Below, piece by piece: positions 36,492 through 46,743 of a stretch of 64,000 bases of DNA. How positions within the stretch are numbered: the first letter of the stretch is position 1; each line of letters starts with the position of its first letter. Position numbers and translations under genes: made by a program. The notes below the pieces were generated by a model that did no database searches, was not told where the DNA came from, and saw only the letters and a program-made list of their open reading frames with translations. Where the stretch lies: assembly GCF_964204645.1 (NCBI RefSeq), contig NC_134026.1, positions 11,250,450 to 11,314,449 on the forward strand. Direction: 5' to 3'. The stretch is from Tubulanus polymorphus (taxonomy: Eukaryota > Nemertea > Palaeonemertea > Tubulaniformes > Tubulanidae).

Positions 36492-37204
36492 ACTAGATTA
36501 TGACAGGATTGTTGCACTGATGCGCACGCCATCTAGCTGGATAGATGGTGGCACGTAGTCCGCATTCACTCAGTGGCGGACTAATATCACCTTCTTTTGA
36601 CGGTCCGAACAATCATGATAAAACTATTGAATCGTTTCCGAAATAAAAACCTGTGATGTAAATGTATATTTGATTAACTGTATATTTAATTGTTTATCTA
36701 ATCTCACCGGGATGATAGAAGTTCCTACGTAGATCTCAAAAAGACATTGGTCTATTACATCGCCCCAGAGTTCATGGGTAGACAGGTAAAGTCTATATAT
36801 CTAGCCAATCAGATGCGTTGCATTGTTTTGATAGGGCGAATGTATTGATGAAAAAAATGTACCTTCAAGGCAGCGATTACAGATTTTCTGGGCAGCCGCG
36901 CCATGCTAATCAAAATTGAGGGAATTATAGAAACTAAAAGCGAGGATGCCCCAGAGCCTACTGCGGGATCGATTCGCATATCGTTTCGCATGTAAATATA
37001 TCATTTGAACACTCTTGTCGAAAGTAATGAAATAATTCAATTTAAATACCGGAAAATTTGTCACCTGCATGACCAACCAGACTCCGACTATAAGAGAGCG
37101 AGTTTTAATGTCAGTAAACACATGACGTCATTGTTCGTTCGAGATCCCACACCTTAAGGCTACGTACATCAAATCTGTATTTACTTCATTTGAAAATATG
37201 TATA

Positions 37205-39243
37205 TTCTAAAATATGGCTGCAAAGCAGCGACAATGGGCTTCTGCCTTGCTGATTTAAATGTCGCACCGGGAAGTGTACAAAGATTTCACCAAAATAATT
37301 CTTATCAGTTTACATGCAACTATTTTGAAGGAGGGCGACACATATCCGCGATGTAGATCCACGAGGGCTACAACGCAAAAAGTACTGATGTACCTCAATT
37401 GTTTAGGTGCTTTCATAGTTCCTTTGGGAGTTGCATGAACTAATCGTACCCGTTGGCATATGGCACCGCGTATATGTACTTATACCATGTTTTTGCTGTG
37501 ATCAAGCTTTGAAACTGAATTAAACCACCTGTACTCAATAAATGCTAATTGATTTTAACATGCATTCGTGAAGCATTTTGATAATATCACATCATTAAAG
37601 ACCTTGATTTGTTCAAGAACTCAATCTTTTTCTGATTAGTTGACATTAAACAGAGATAAGATTTTATCTCTGTTAATTCGATAAAGACATCTGTTTTATT
37701 GAAACATTTGAATACATAATGCTGCTTTACAGCAATATTTTACATTTGATTTAAGATGTCATCTTGCTTAGGAGTCAGTTTGTCAAAGCATCGAACCAAT
37801 GCAGTCTAACTTGTTTACGTCTCGGTTGCAGCGTGGTCATTATATTGCTCACTTAAATCACTTACACAGCCCAATGTTTTTCAGTGTGTAAACTCCATCG
37901 AACTCTGCATTACAGGGACATAGAGTAATTGAATTTTAGGTACCTGAGCCCTCAACTTGATTCGAGCAATAGACCTTATATAAATATCAACTGACTTCAT
38001 AGAATTTGATTATGAGTAGGATTTTCTAAATTGCTGAATGCTTTCTGCTCTGGCTTTAATATCAATTCGAATTCAATCTTGAATACATAAAAATTAGTCA
38101 AATAAATTTTCATTTTATTGAAATAAATTCTACATTTTTGAAATGTTTGTTGATTTATCCAGGCGAAATAATTACAGCAAAATCAACTGACGATCAACAA
38201 GGTGAAGTTGTCATTTATCTTCGGATAATTTGTCTACCCCTGATGATACAAGCATTTTGGCTACACCTTTTGAAACCTCAACGCTTTACTACTCGCGCAA
38301 ATTAGTCAGCGAACAGTTGATTTTCATGCCAGCTAACCTCTTTCCACCTGTAATTAAGCAATCAAATGTAAGAATTACTCAGTTATGTAATATAATAGAG
38401 GTGTGAAAGAAAGTATACTAGATAGCTTAGGAGACCAATTCAAATCGTGCGTTTGTCATGAAACATCTATTACTACTGTCTCGCAGACAGGGACCGTTAA
38501 GCCATGTGGAATTGGTATTTCAAGGGCTATTCGGTTTACTCCAAAACAAGTCTCCGATGAACTCTTTAAAAAGCTTCATATCGAGGGTTTGTCGTAGGAC
38601 TCGTGATGGCCATCAATTATCATCCTATTATAACAATGAATCCAATTATGCATGTACGTTAGAATAACTGATTACTAATCCAAATATTTTAAACATGGCA
38701 TTAGAAAAAAAAATTACACAAAACGTCAAGTACTTACAGAGACAGTTGCGCGTAAGTTACGGCTTTGACTGCAAATGACAAAAAAGCTTGATTTGAAACG
38801 TACACTTGCACACTGCGGTTTAAATATATTCCCACCAGCTGCAAGAATCCGCAAAGGAATTGAAGACCGAAGTGACCAGTTCATTCCATGAACGATAGCT
38901 GGAAAGAAAGTAATCGAAATAAATAGTCATACACATGTGTGTAAATCAGCCCCTTACTAACTACTTAGGCTTTCCACTGGCTCTACACACTACATGATGG
39001 GCCTAAATCTTTTCTAGGCGTATCCCCCCAAAAGCTACACATTAAGTACTAATAGTAGGTAGCCAACAATGATCATTGCTTCGCCGAGTACTCATTGCTA
39101 CGATATGTACTCATATCATAGCACCACCCAGTGGAAAGGTGACATAAACTGCAGTTAGACCAAGAAATCATGTATAACATTCCCTGGTTAATGGATTCTC
39201 ACCTTAAATTACATAAACTCTGCTGTCGTTTGTCATCGATCCC
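37205..39243 (-). repeat. Large dispersed repeat, right copy of an inverted pair
   Basis: Reverse complement of 23685-25392. Begins near 37210 with the hairpin module in inverse orientation (ATATGGCTGCAAAGCAGCGA) and ends at ATCGATCCCAC. It has a segment at about 38060-38550 absent from the left copy. A partial module in plus orientation (ATGCTGCTTTACAGCAATAT) lies at 37720-37739, so the first 0.53 kb is bounded by inverted modules. ORFs inside (38403-38667) have no recognisable motif. Confidence 0.85.
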
Positions 39244-39716
39244 ACAGGGGCTTGTATTTAAAGTTTGGGGGTGAACTGTAGCTTAGATCATCCAGTATCC
39301 CTGTACTACTATATATATAAAAAGAAAAGGGTGGAAACTCCTATACAGACACTTCGATTTAGAACTGCTGTAACTCCTCAAATATCCAAAGGATTTCGAT
39401 GAAATCTGTTTTAAACTGTTCAAAACATCCTATATTTTCTAAGTATCTCTACTTGGAGGCCATTTGATAACGTTTCACGACTCAAAATCGCGATTAAATG
39501 CGCCCGAGACCCCCAAAATATCCTGCACTGCAATTGCTTTGGCAGCAAAAATCCTCTCCCTTTCAACTTCAAGTGAAGAGCTCGTGGTGATTTCAGCGTC
39601 TAAATCCAACAAACGATACATCAATCGAAGCACAACATCTTATGTTATGCTCATAACCGGAATTCATCAAATGAACGTATTCTGAGTTTGGGAGAGCAAA
39701 ATTTGCAGAAAAACGG
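39244..39716. other. Non-coding interval, no gene seen
   Basis: No supported gene. The text near 39350-39480 (TTTAGAACTGCTGTAACTCC and following) has the feel of a dispersed repeat end, but no second copy was found here. Confidence 0.35.
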
Positions 39717-39718
39717 AA

Positions 39719-39967
39719 AGCTAATCGGTAAGATACAAATGCAAATTCAAATTCAATTTGATTGCGCAAAATTTCAGGAAACCACTTCAAAATGACTAAT
39801 TAATCCCGTTATATCATTGAAATTGTATTCTATGTGGTTCTTATCAAAGGGATTGTATTCTGAACTACCAAAACCGTCGCGAATATATTCATCAGTTAGT
39901 TAGCGCATTCATAAGTTAGCGCAATAAAATTGAATGTGAATTTGCATTTGTATCTAACCGATTAGCT
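39719..39967. mobile_element. ~250-bp MITE with ~48-bp inverted ends
   Basis: Left AGCTAATCGGTAAGATACAA through ATGCAAATTCAAATTCAATT to GATTGCGC (39719-39767) is the inverse of 39919-39967 (GCGCAATAAAATTGAATGTG through GATTAGCT). The interior is AT-rich and gene-free. Superfamily not assigned. Confidence 0.75.
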
Positions 39968-42188
39968 TTATTGTAAATTTTTGTTGAATTCAAACAAAAG
40001 CAGGTAAATTGGATCGCACAAATAGCTACATGTTTTTAGATAATATCCCTTTATTGCATGAGCAAAGACCGGGGTTGCTATGATTATAACTTTTGGTTCC
40101 ACTAGGCAAAAAGCAACCTTAGATTTGTACACATATGTGTACACTATGCACACATAGGGAAAAAAGAAGAAAAAAATTACAGAAAAAAATTGCTGTGCTG
40201 TTGGATACCATCTCGCCTGCACCATGCTGTATCACCACTTCATCTGATGCTACTAAAAAGTACTAAATATGTCAACGTGTAAAAATACATTCAAGGGACT
40301 AGAACAGAGAATTTATAAAAATATTTGCGAAATTAATTGCCCATGGGAAAAGTGTGGTTTACCTTGAAAGCTAGAGAGGTTGTTTGGAGAGCAAGGACAT
40401 TTTTTATGAAAATTATTTTAAATTCGTGACTTCAAAGTTCTATAACTTTATATTGTATTTTACCTTTTATCTAATCAATTATGTTTTTCTTCACCCGTAA
40501 ATAGTGTTGATTATGACTCATTTTGTTACTTGTTTATCTCCTATATTGTATATACTTGATTTTACCGTAAATGTATCAGTTGCAAACAACGTTTTTTTTA
40601 ATGTTTTTGCATACATGTACTGCGATAGGCCTTACTCACACGTACAGGCCTATGCATGTATATGCTGGTGCTTGCAGCAGGCGCAGTGAATTTCTGATTC
40701 ATTCCTGAGATTGATTTACAAAAAAATTACACATTGAATTATTCTAATAATATTAATGATTTTCCAGTTAATTTTTGTTCATACAGTAATTAATCTTTAG
40801 ATTGTTTATCGCTATAGGCCTGCTGATATTGCGTCATCTATCAAGTAAATAACTAATGAACTAGCTAACGATTCCCTTATGTTAATGTTTTCCACCATAT
40901 GATCCTGAAAGTCTGAGGTAACGGGACCAGGGTAGGCCGTATTCATAAAAAAATCCATGAAATATTAGGCCAGAATCCTTCGTTGACTCGAGTAGGCCGA
41001 AGACACGTATGCTGTGTCTTTACTGTGCATTTTAATTCTTTGACGCCGTATAAATAGTAACCAGCACAAAAGTGTTTTCACATTGATACCAAGAAATCTA
41101 AGCGGTGTAATGATCTGCGGTAAGGGTTTTTGTTGGCATGTCTCAAAAAGACTCAGTTTCTACCTGACAATTTTGGGATATTGACAAACATTAAAGCAAT
41201 TCAATTCTGCCCTTGAAAAGAATCATAGTAACTTCCTACTATTTACCAATTGATAAGATTGACTGTGACAAAACTTTCTTTGCTTCCTAGTACTGGCATT
41301 CACACTGGCAAGGCAGAAAACCAGTCATCAGTTCTTGGCTTCTTTCTCTTTTTACACATTTTCCGCTAAAAATACATCACTGCCTGCGATAAAATCACGT
41401 GTAGCAGCTCCTTTTTGCTCTCACGAAACCAAAGATTTTCCTCCGACTGATTCCAGAGTTGTTGATGAGAATGATGCAGAGACGTTTGTGAATGTCTTGT
41501 GCATGTTTTGTGGATATGAATCCGAGACGACTCTAAGTGTAGTATTTCAAAAGAACATTATCCATAAGCATACATTTCACAGCATGGACTTGTATACATT
41601 GTGTGGATATGCCTTGTTACTCATCAACAACATTATAGTTTTTGAGATTCACTCACTCAACTTAGCAAGGACTTGAAATAGGTTTTGATCAATTCATAAC
41701 AGTCACCCCGTATCAACAAGGCGTAGCCATCGTGCTGGCAGCCATTTCATAAATAGTTAACATATTAACAAAAGGAGGATCATTTAACCCTCGTCACAGT
41801 TAATCCTGATCTATTCGAAATAAGGAAGATCAAATAATTGATTTATTTTTGGATTGTGATATTGAATTCTGTGTATATCTGAGACCTGGCCTATATATTG
41901 TACTAAATATGAACCTCACCTCGGCATGAACTCGATCGGCATGGATACGAAATGCATTCCTCGCGAGGGAACTAGTGGAGGAGGAGTTGCAATTTTATAT
42001 AGAAAAAATGTCATGCCAGGGTTCACCGCTTGTGACCAGTTATTACAGTTTTTGAAAATATGTAGTTACAGTTTCGTGTGCATGAACATTAAGATTTGAT
42101 TAATCGTTTCGGCCACAACTATTTAAGAAGAACCAGGTTAAGGGACTGTGAATAGGATATGCAATAACTCTCAATTGGTTTACCGAAA
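39968..42188. other. Non-coding interval, no gene seen
   Basis: About 2.2 kb. The longest ORF, 41335-41676 (113 codons), starts within a hairpin-module-like GGCAAGGCAGAAAACCAG phrase and shows no recognisable domain, so it is not called. Confidence 0.35.
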
Positions 42189-42940
42189 CACCCCACTATT
42201 CCGACACCCCACTAGTCAGACACTAGGCACGCATCCTACCATTAAATCATGCTGGGATTTTACACCAGTTATCAAAAAGTTAACAAACTGTTAAGAAAGG
42301 GCGAAAAGCGTTGTAAGTGGAATGTGTAGCCCATCACGAGCCTCATGACATCAAGAAACGGAAGCTATCTGTGGAAAACTTTTGTACTGAGCATGGCCAC
42401 CAGACCATAATAAAATTTGTTCAAAAGAAGGGGTCGAATTGTGTCATTAAATTTTAGTGTTTGGCCTGATCAGGTGGTAGGCTTAAAAGAAGACATTCGG
42501 ATGGGTCTTACTGCAGAAATTATTTTCTCGGGTGATTTAATGATAATAATAATAATAATAATGATAATTTATTATCTTGAGATATGTATAGTGCAATGTC
42601 TACAAATTAATATTTGCACTTAACGTGAGATTAGGAAATAGAACATGAAATATTAAAAATGCAATTCTAGGTGAAAAACATTGATATTACAAAAATTATC
42701 GACTTGTTAAAAAAATTAAGACAAATAGGTTCATATTGAGTACTCGGGTTTGATTTAAAAATCTCGATTGTAGGATTGTTGTATCTAGAGGCTGAACATT
42801 CCAAAGTGCAGAAGCAGCAAATTTTAAAGCTATTTGATGGTAGATAGCGCTGAATGAGAAATTTCAAAAATACATTTCTATGGTACGTCGGATAAGTGGG
42901 GTCTAGTGTCGGACTTGTGGGGCGTCGGACTAGTGGGGTG
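42189..42940. mobile_element. Foldback element with GACTAGTGGGGTGTCG-iterated ends
   Basis: The left arm reads CACCCCACTATTCCGACACC and CCACTAGTCAGACACTAGG. The right arm reads inversely with GTCGGATAAGTGGGGTCTAG, TGTCGGACTTGTGGGG and GTCGGACTAGTGGGGTG. The repeat unit is about 16-18 bases with a GGGG run. The interior (750 bp) has an (AAT)n tract at 42541-42565 and no gene. The 117-codon minus-strand ORF across the right arm is a by-product. Confidence 0.75.
42541..42565. repeat. (AAT)n microsatellite
   Basis: GATAATAATAATAATAATAA followed by TGATAATT. It may be the tail of an old SINE, but no tRNA-like head is visible. Confidence 0.7.
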
Positions 42941-44471
42941 TAACCATCATGATAGATATTAAGCTCCATATCCATGATTTGTTCAGTCGATAGAATGAAG
43001 GTTTTGGAGCTGCTTTTCACACTTACAGCGGTCAGTCACAGAACCAACCTATCAGGTTGATCATATTTTGGATGTCATCATATCCTGAAATGAGCCTGCA
43101 TTAATCGATGAAGTTACCGTGTTAATAATTATCTAGTCACGTGTAATCTTGAGTACTCTAAGCCGCCTTTGCGTCTTCGAATGGCTACTAGGAAGCTGAG
43201 GTTGAGACATTCAAATGCACTCAAGTTTGATACTGTTATAGATGTCTCTGAAGCAGTAAATGTATATATTTACACTCACGACTCTGCTAAACAAACCAGC
43301 TCCGAGGTACCAATAAGGTACCAATATTATAAGGAATACTAAGTCATTCTACTATTTAACGCCCCCTGGTATATGCTTAGGTACGAACATAATATAGAAA
43401 TACTAAGTTATATACAAACACGAATTACCATCAAGCTCACCACAATTATAGATCATGTAATGAGCTACAACTTTCCAAATGATTGTGGTAACATAATATG
43501 CTTATAGGTATCAATATAATGTGGACAAACTTTTCCATCTACGAATGAGTACTGATGACAGCAAGATGGCCGCCAATTGCGTGATAATTGGCAGATAAAA
43601 AATACATGCCTCAGGGGATTTCTTTCCAAAGAATATCTCATCACAAATTACAATAGAAAATGGTGGACCATTGGGAAGCTACAGGACTCAGGCCAAATTT
43701 GACATTTTTTGACACAAAAAAGGTCATAGGATGGCCATTGAGCCCGATCGACCAAATTTGTCATGCTGATGGGCCCTTTGGGGATTCGAATAGATACGAA
43801 AGATCAAGGTAATTGATCAAAACGTCTTCAAAATTTCTCTCAAAAACTTCAAAAATGTGTAATAAGTTGTGATTTTGGCGAACAACAATGACTGCCAGTC
43901 GGCCATTATGATTCTGACAGGGCCAGTTTTTGGGGCTGAAGATGTGTCTAGTGTAGATGCATATAACCCAAATATTAAGCATATTAATTATTACATTGAA
44001 GCGTCTTTAAAACTTCCGGAAATTAATTGGATTCCGTGTACGGACGGACGGACGAAAAGTAAACGCAATAGCCCGCTAAAAACCGATTATATAGGTGAGC
44101 CTTTTAATTTGAATTCATTCATCATTAATCAAATTGGTAGTTTAGTGTGTGATTTCTTTACTTACGGATGTTATACAGAATCCCGAGTAGATGATTTCGA
44201 ATGATGAAGAGCAACGATAATTGGCATAGCCAATGACTCGATTGACATTGGTTATTGCTAAATGATCATACGATTCCGTGATTGCTTTTAGTGTGGATTT
44301 TTGAACCTCTGAAATTGAAAAAGTGCTAAATTTGAAAAAAAAGACTTTCCTGGAATAAATTGTATCTTTGTAATTTCAGCTTGATACGAGCACGAAAGTT
44401 GTCTACAATAACACTAAAACTCCATTGAGTGCATTTTACGTACACCGCCTAGGGCCATAAAAACCAGCATC
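42941..44471. other. Non-coding interval, probable decayed repeat at 43.5-44.06 kb
   Basis: No gene supported. 43545-44060 contains AAGATGGCCGCCAATTGCG, CCATTGGGAAGC, GGCCATTGAGCCCGATCGAC and a short GGACGGACGGACG run (44041-44053), a style of sequence typical of old dispersed repeats in marine invertebrates. No second copy in the window. The 111-codon ORF at 43869-44204 is not recognised. Confidence 0.35.
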
Positions 44472-44512
44472 GCGAACCCGTTATCGCCGCTTTGCATCTA
44501 TATCCATTATTA
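44472..44512 (+). repeat. Copy of the hairpin module
   Basis: GCGAACCCGTTATCGCCGCT then TTGCATCTATATCCATTATT: core and tail are recognisable although the stem is degraded. Confidence 0.65.
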
Positions 44513-44973
44513 TTCTGTTTTCACACTGCATCTGACTGATAGAATATAGATCATCGCAACTTAATTTCATCGTCGGTAAAATCATGGCGTATCAAAAGTT
44601 CTATGGTGCGTAGACAAACACTGCACATTTTAAAAAAAATCAAAACCCCACTCTTTCGTCAAGCCACTAAACACGACCATTTAAGGCGCACTCAAACCTT
44701 ATCCATTTGGACTATGCATATATGAACATGTATACTGTGCACCAGTCACACTATAAAATACCTGTAACTCACTTATACTCGTCATACATACCATTTTTTC
44801 AAAATTGGTATCCAAATGCATCAGCCTATACTTATTTGGAAAATTAGAAGGTATAACTAACTTAAACTTATTTGCTGAACCTCTTTATCGCTGATTTGCA
44901 GGTTTATTTCGGATGTGTTTGACACGAGAAACTTATAAACGATCATCATGAATATTTTAGGATGTATTTAATT

Positions 44974-45004
44974 AGGGGTTTCTGTTACATCACAGAAAAC
45001 CCTA
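44974..45004. repeat. AGGGGTTTCTG...CAGAAAACCCT hairpin
   Basis: AGGGGTTTCTGTTACATCAC then AGAAAACCCT, followed by an AT-rich TTATTATTATT tail. Same family as the hairpins at 23.0 and 33.8 kb. Confidence 0.7.
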
Positions 45005-45164
45005 TTGATATTCGCGTTTTTATTATTATTATTTGACAATTGACGTCAAAACTGCAAAGGCTTTCTTACCTTACCGCTGTTTTCGATACAATCCGTTTTA
45101 TTTCATTTAGCTCACTTCGATCTACAAATACTGCATGGGAATTTTGATGAATCAACGTTGAATC

Positions 45165-45665
45165 AATTTGAAAAAATCGTTAGGACAAAGTTGTTTTCGT
45201 TCGAACAAACTTTTTGTCTATACGAAATGTTTTTCATTCGAACAGAATCGTTTTCATTCTCTTGTCAGAATGTTAAGTTTTCCGCTCGAACAAGTATATT
45301 GTAAAAAGTTTTTCAATCGAACCGAATTATTTTCATTCAAACATTTGTTCGAAACAAAATTGTTTTCACTCGCCAAAAATTTTTCACGTCGACAATAACA
45401 TAGCTTTTTATTCCAACCATTTCTTTTTTCTCAGAACAAAGAAGATTTTTCGTTCGAACAAAAAGCATATTGTTCCATCAAACGGAATTGTTTTTCATTC
45501 GAACAAGATTTTCTTGTCGGAACATAAAGTTTTTTGTTCGAACAGATATATTGTTCAATCGTTTTTCGTTCAAAAGAGCAAAATTCAGGTGGAACTAAAT
45601 AGTCTTTTCGTTACAATGAGTAATCTTTATTCGAACAAAATAATCTTCTCATTCGAGCACAAAGG
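45165..45665. repeat. Degenerate TTTTCATTCGAACA minisatellite
   Basis: About 500 bases in which TTCGAACA or TTCGAAC recurs every 20-45 bases with TTTTTC runs between (for example 45188, 45235, 45474, 45497, 45537, 45633). Units vary in length and there is no clean period. The 76-codon Phe-rich ORF here is a by-product. Confidence 0.75.
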
Positions 45666-45770
45666 TATAATCTGAACCTGGGTTTTCTTTGTATCCAATA
45701 TCCATATCACGCCTTTCAGGTTAAAGCCCATCTTCCATGTTTCTGACCATGAACGGAACACAGCTTGTTT

Positions 45771-45854
45771 AGGTCGTTTTGGAAATAGACCCTGTCCGGT
45801 ACAATTTGAATTAGGTCGTTTTGGAAATATACTCTGTCAGGTACATTTTGAATT
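45771..45854. repeat. 42-bp tandem repeat x2
   Basis: AGGTCGTTTTGGAAATAGAC and AGGTCGTTTTGGAAATATAC start two adjacent 42-base copies at 45771 and 45813. They lie in the downstream part of the decayed reverse transcriptase. Confidence 0.8.
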
Positions 45855-45856
45855 AC

Positions 45857-46220
45857 TCTGTTTATCATCTACCAGGAGAGCGAAGAGAAGACGTCTTAGG
45901 ATACTACCTTGCGTGACTCCACTAGCTCGACCGATTTATTCCAAGATGAAACAGTTTCGTTGAATTCGGCCACCTGCTTTCGTTCAGAGAAATTTGCTGA
46001 GCCATTTAAGCGACCCATAATTGATACCGTTTCCGAAAGGCTTATTAAGTTATCGCTGATGTTGGACCTTATCAAATGCTTTTTTGAAATCCATAGAGAC
46101 TAATTGAGGTCTAACAGTCGATATTCCAGAGTCAAATAACTATCTGGTCCAGTCATCCATGGTTTCAAAGTAGGCCTCATTGACTGTTTGTCAACCGTCC
46201 TTTTATAAAACCGTGTTGAC
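45857..46220 (-). pseudogene. Decayed reverse transcriptase (second LINE)
   Basis: On the minus strand, segments in shifting frames give MDFKKAFDKVQHQ (first catalytic Asp region, 46094-46056), then GSLKWLSKFLSERKQV and an NETVSSWN segment, then SGVTQGSILRRLLFALL (45925-45875). This is the usual order FDKV, LKWL..FLS.R.Q, SGVPQGS.L of jockey/CR1-type reverse transcriptases. Frame changes and the loss of GP after SIL show it is dead. It differs from the LINE at 5-7.7 kb (VTQGS type versus LRQGENLS type), so two LINE lineages are present. Confidence 0.8.
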
Positions 46221-46332
46221 AGTTGAACAGATTCTAAATTTCCTTCGATTTTTATGGCATGGTGCGGCTGCATCAGCGTACACGCGATCGTTGATACATT
46301 ATCCAGACAAGATCAAAAATACGAACGAGAAT

Positions 46333-46376
46333 GTGCAGAAAAACCGTTATCGCTTCTTTGCAGCTATATTCTATAT
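46333..46376 (+). repeat. Copy of the hairpin module
   Basis: GCAGAAAAACCGTTATCGCT then TCTTTGCAGCTATATTC. Lies 0.4 kb upstream of the GPCR coding exon. Confidence 0.75.
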
Positions 46377-46671
46377 TTGTAATATGCCTCTCCATTCGTC
46401 CCCTGGGGGCATTTTAGATTTTTCAAGTACAAAAGTTGGTTGAGAAAAATTTTTAAATATCAGCTTGACATGATAATATTGGGTACACAGGTACTTTTAT
46501 CAAATAAAACTCTAATGAGGTTTCTGTGCCTTCCGCTAGGGGTACTATAGAAAAATACCTATATCTCAATTATTCTTGAACCAATCATTACCACAGTCGG
46601 TATCTGGATTTTTCTACAAGGCTATTACTTATCAAAAAATGAGGACATATGGCAACTTTAGCCAAGTTGAG

Positions 46672-46704
46672 GAAACTCTATATCGCTACTTCGCAGCTAT
46701 ATTC
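46672..46704 (+). repeat. Copy of the hairpin module directly upstream of the GPCR exon
   Basis: AAACTCTATATCGCTACTTC then GCAGCTATATTC, ending about 40 bases before the ATG at 46744. In frame it encodes the same YRxFAAIF peptide as the copy at 46333, showing that the longer ORF start at 46576 reads through repeat sequence. Confidence 0.7.
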
Positions 46705-46724
46705 AAAAGTTTGTTGAAATTTTC

Positions 46725-46743
46725 TCCTATTTTATCTCTTCAG
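46725..46743 (+). other. Probable 3' splice site immediately before the GPCR ATG
   Basis: A pyrimidine-rich run TTCTCCTATTTTATCTCTTC precedes CAG at 46741-46743 and the ATG follows directly. This favours a 5'UTR intron ending here, with translation from 46744. Confidence 0.6.

Noticed and set aside
46576-46743. N-terminal 56-residue extension of the GPCR frame
   Set aside because: It reads through a dispersed hairpin module and ends at a strong splice acceptor directly before ATG 46744; the extra residues have no receptor-like or signal-peptide character.
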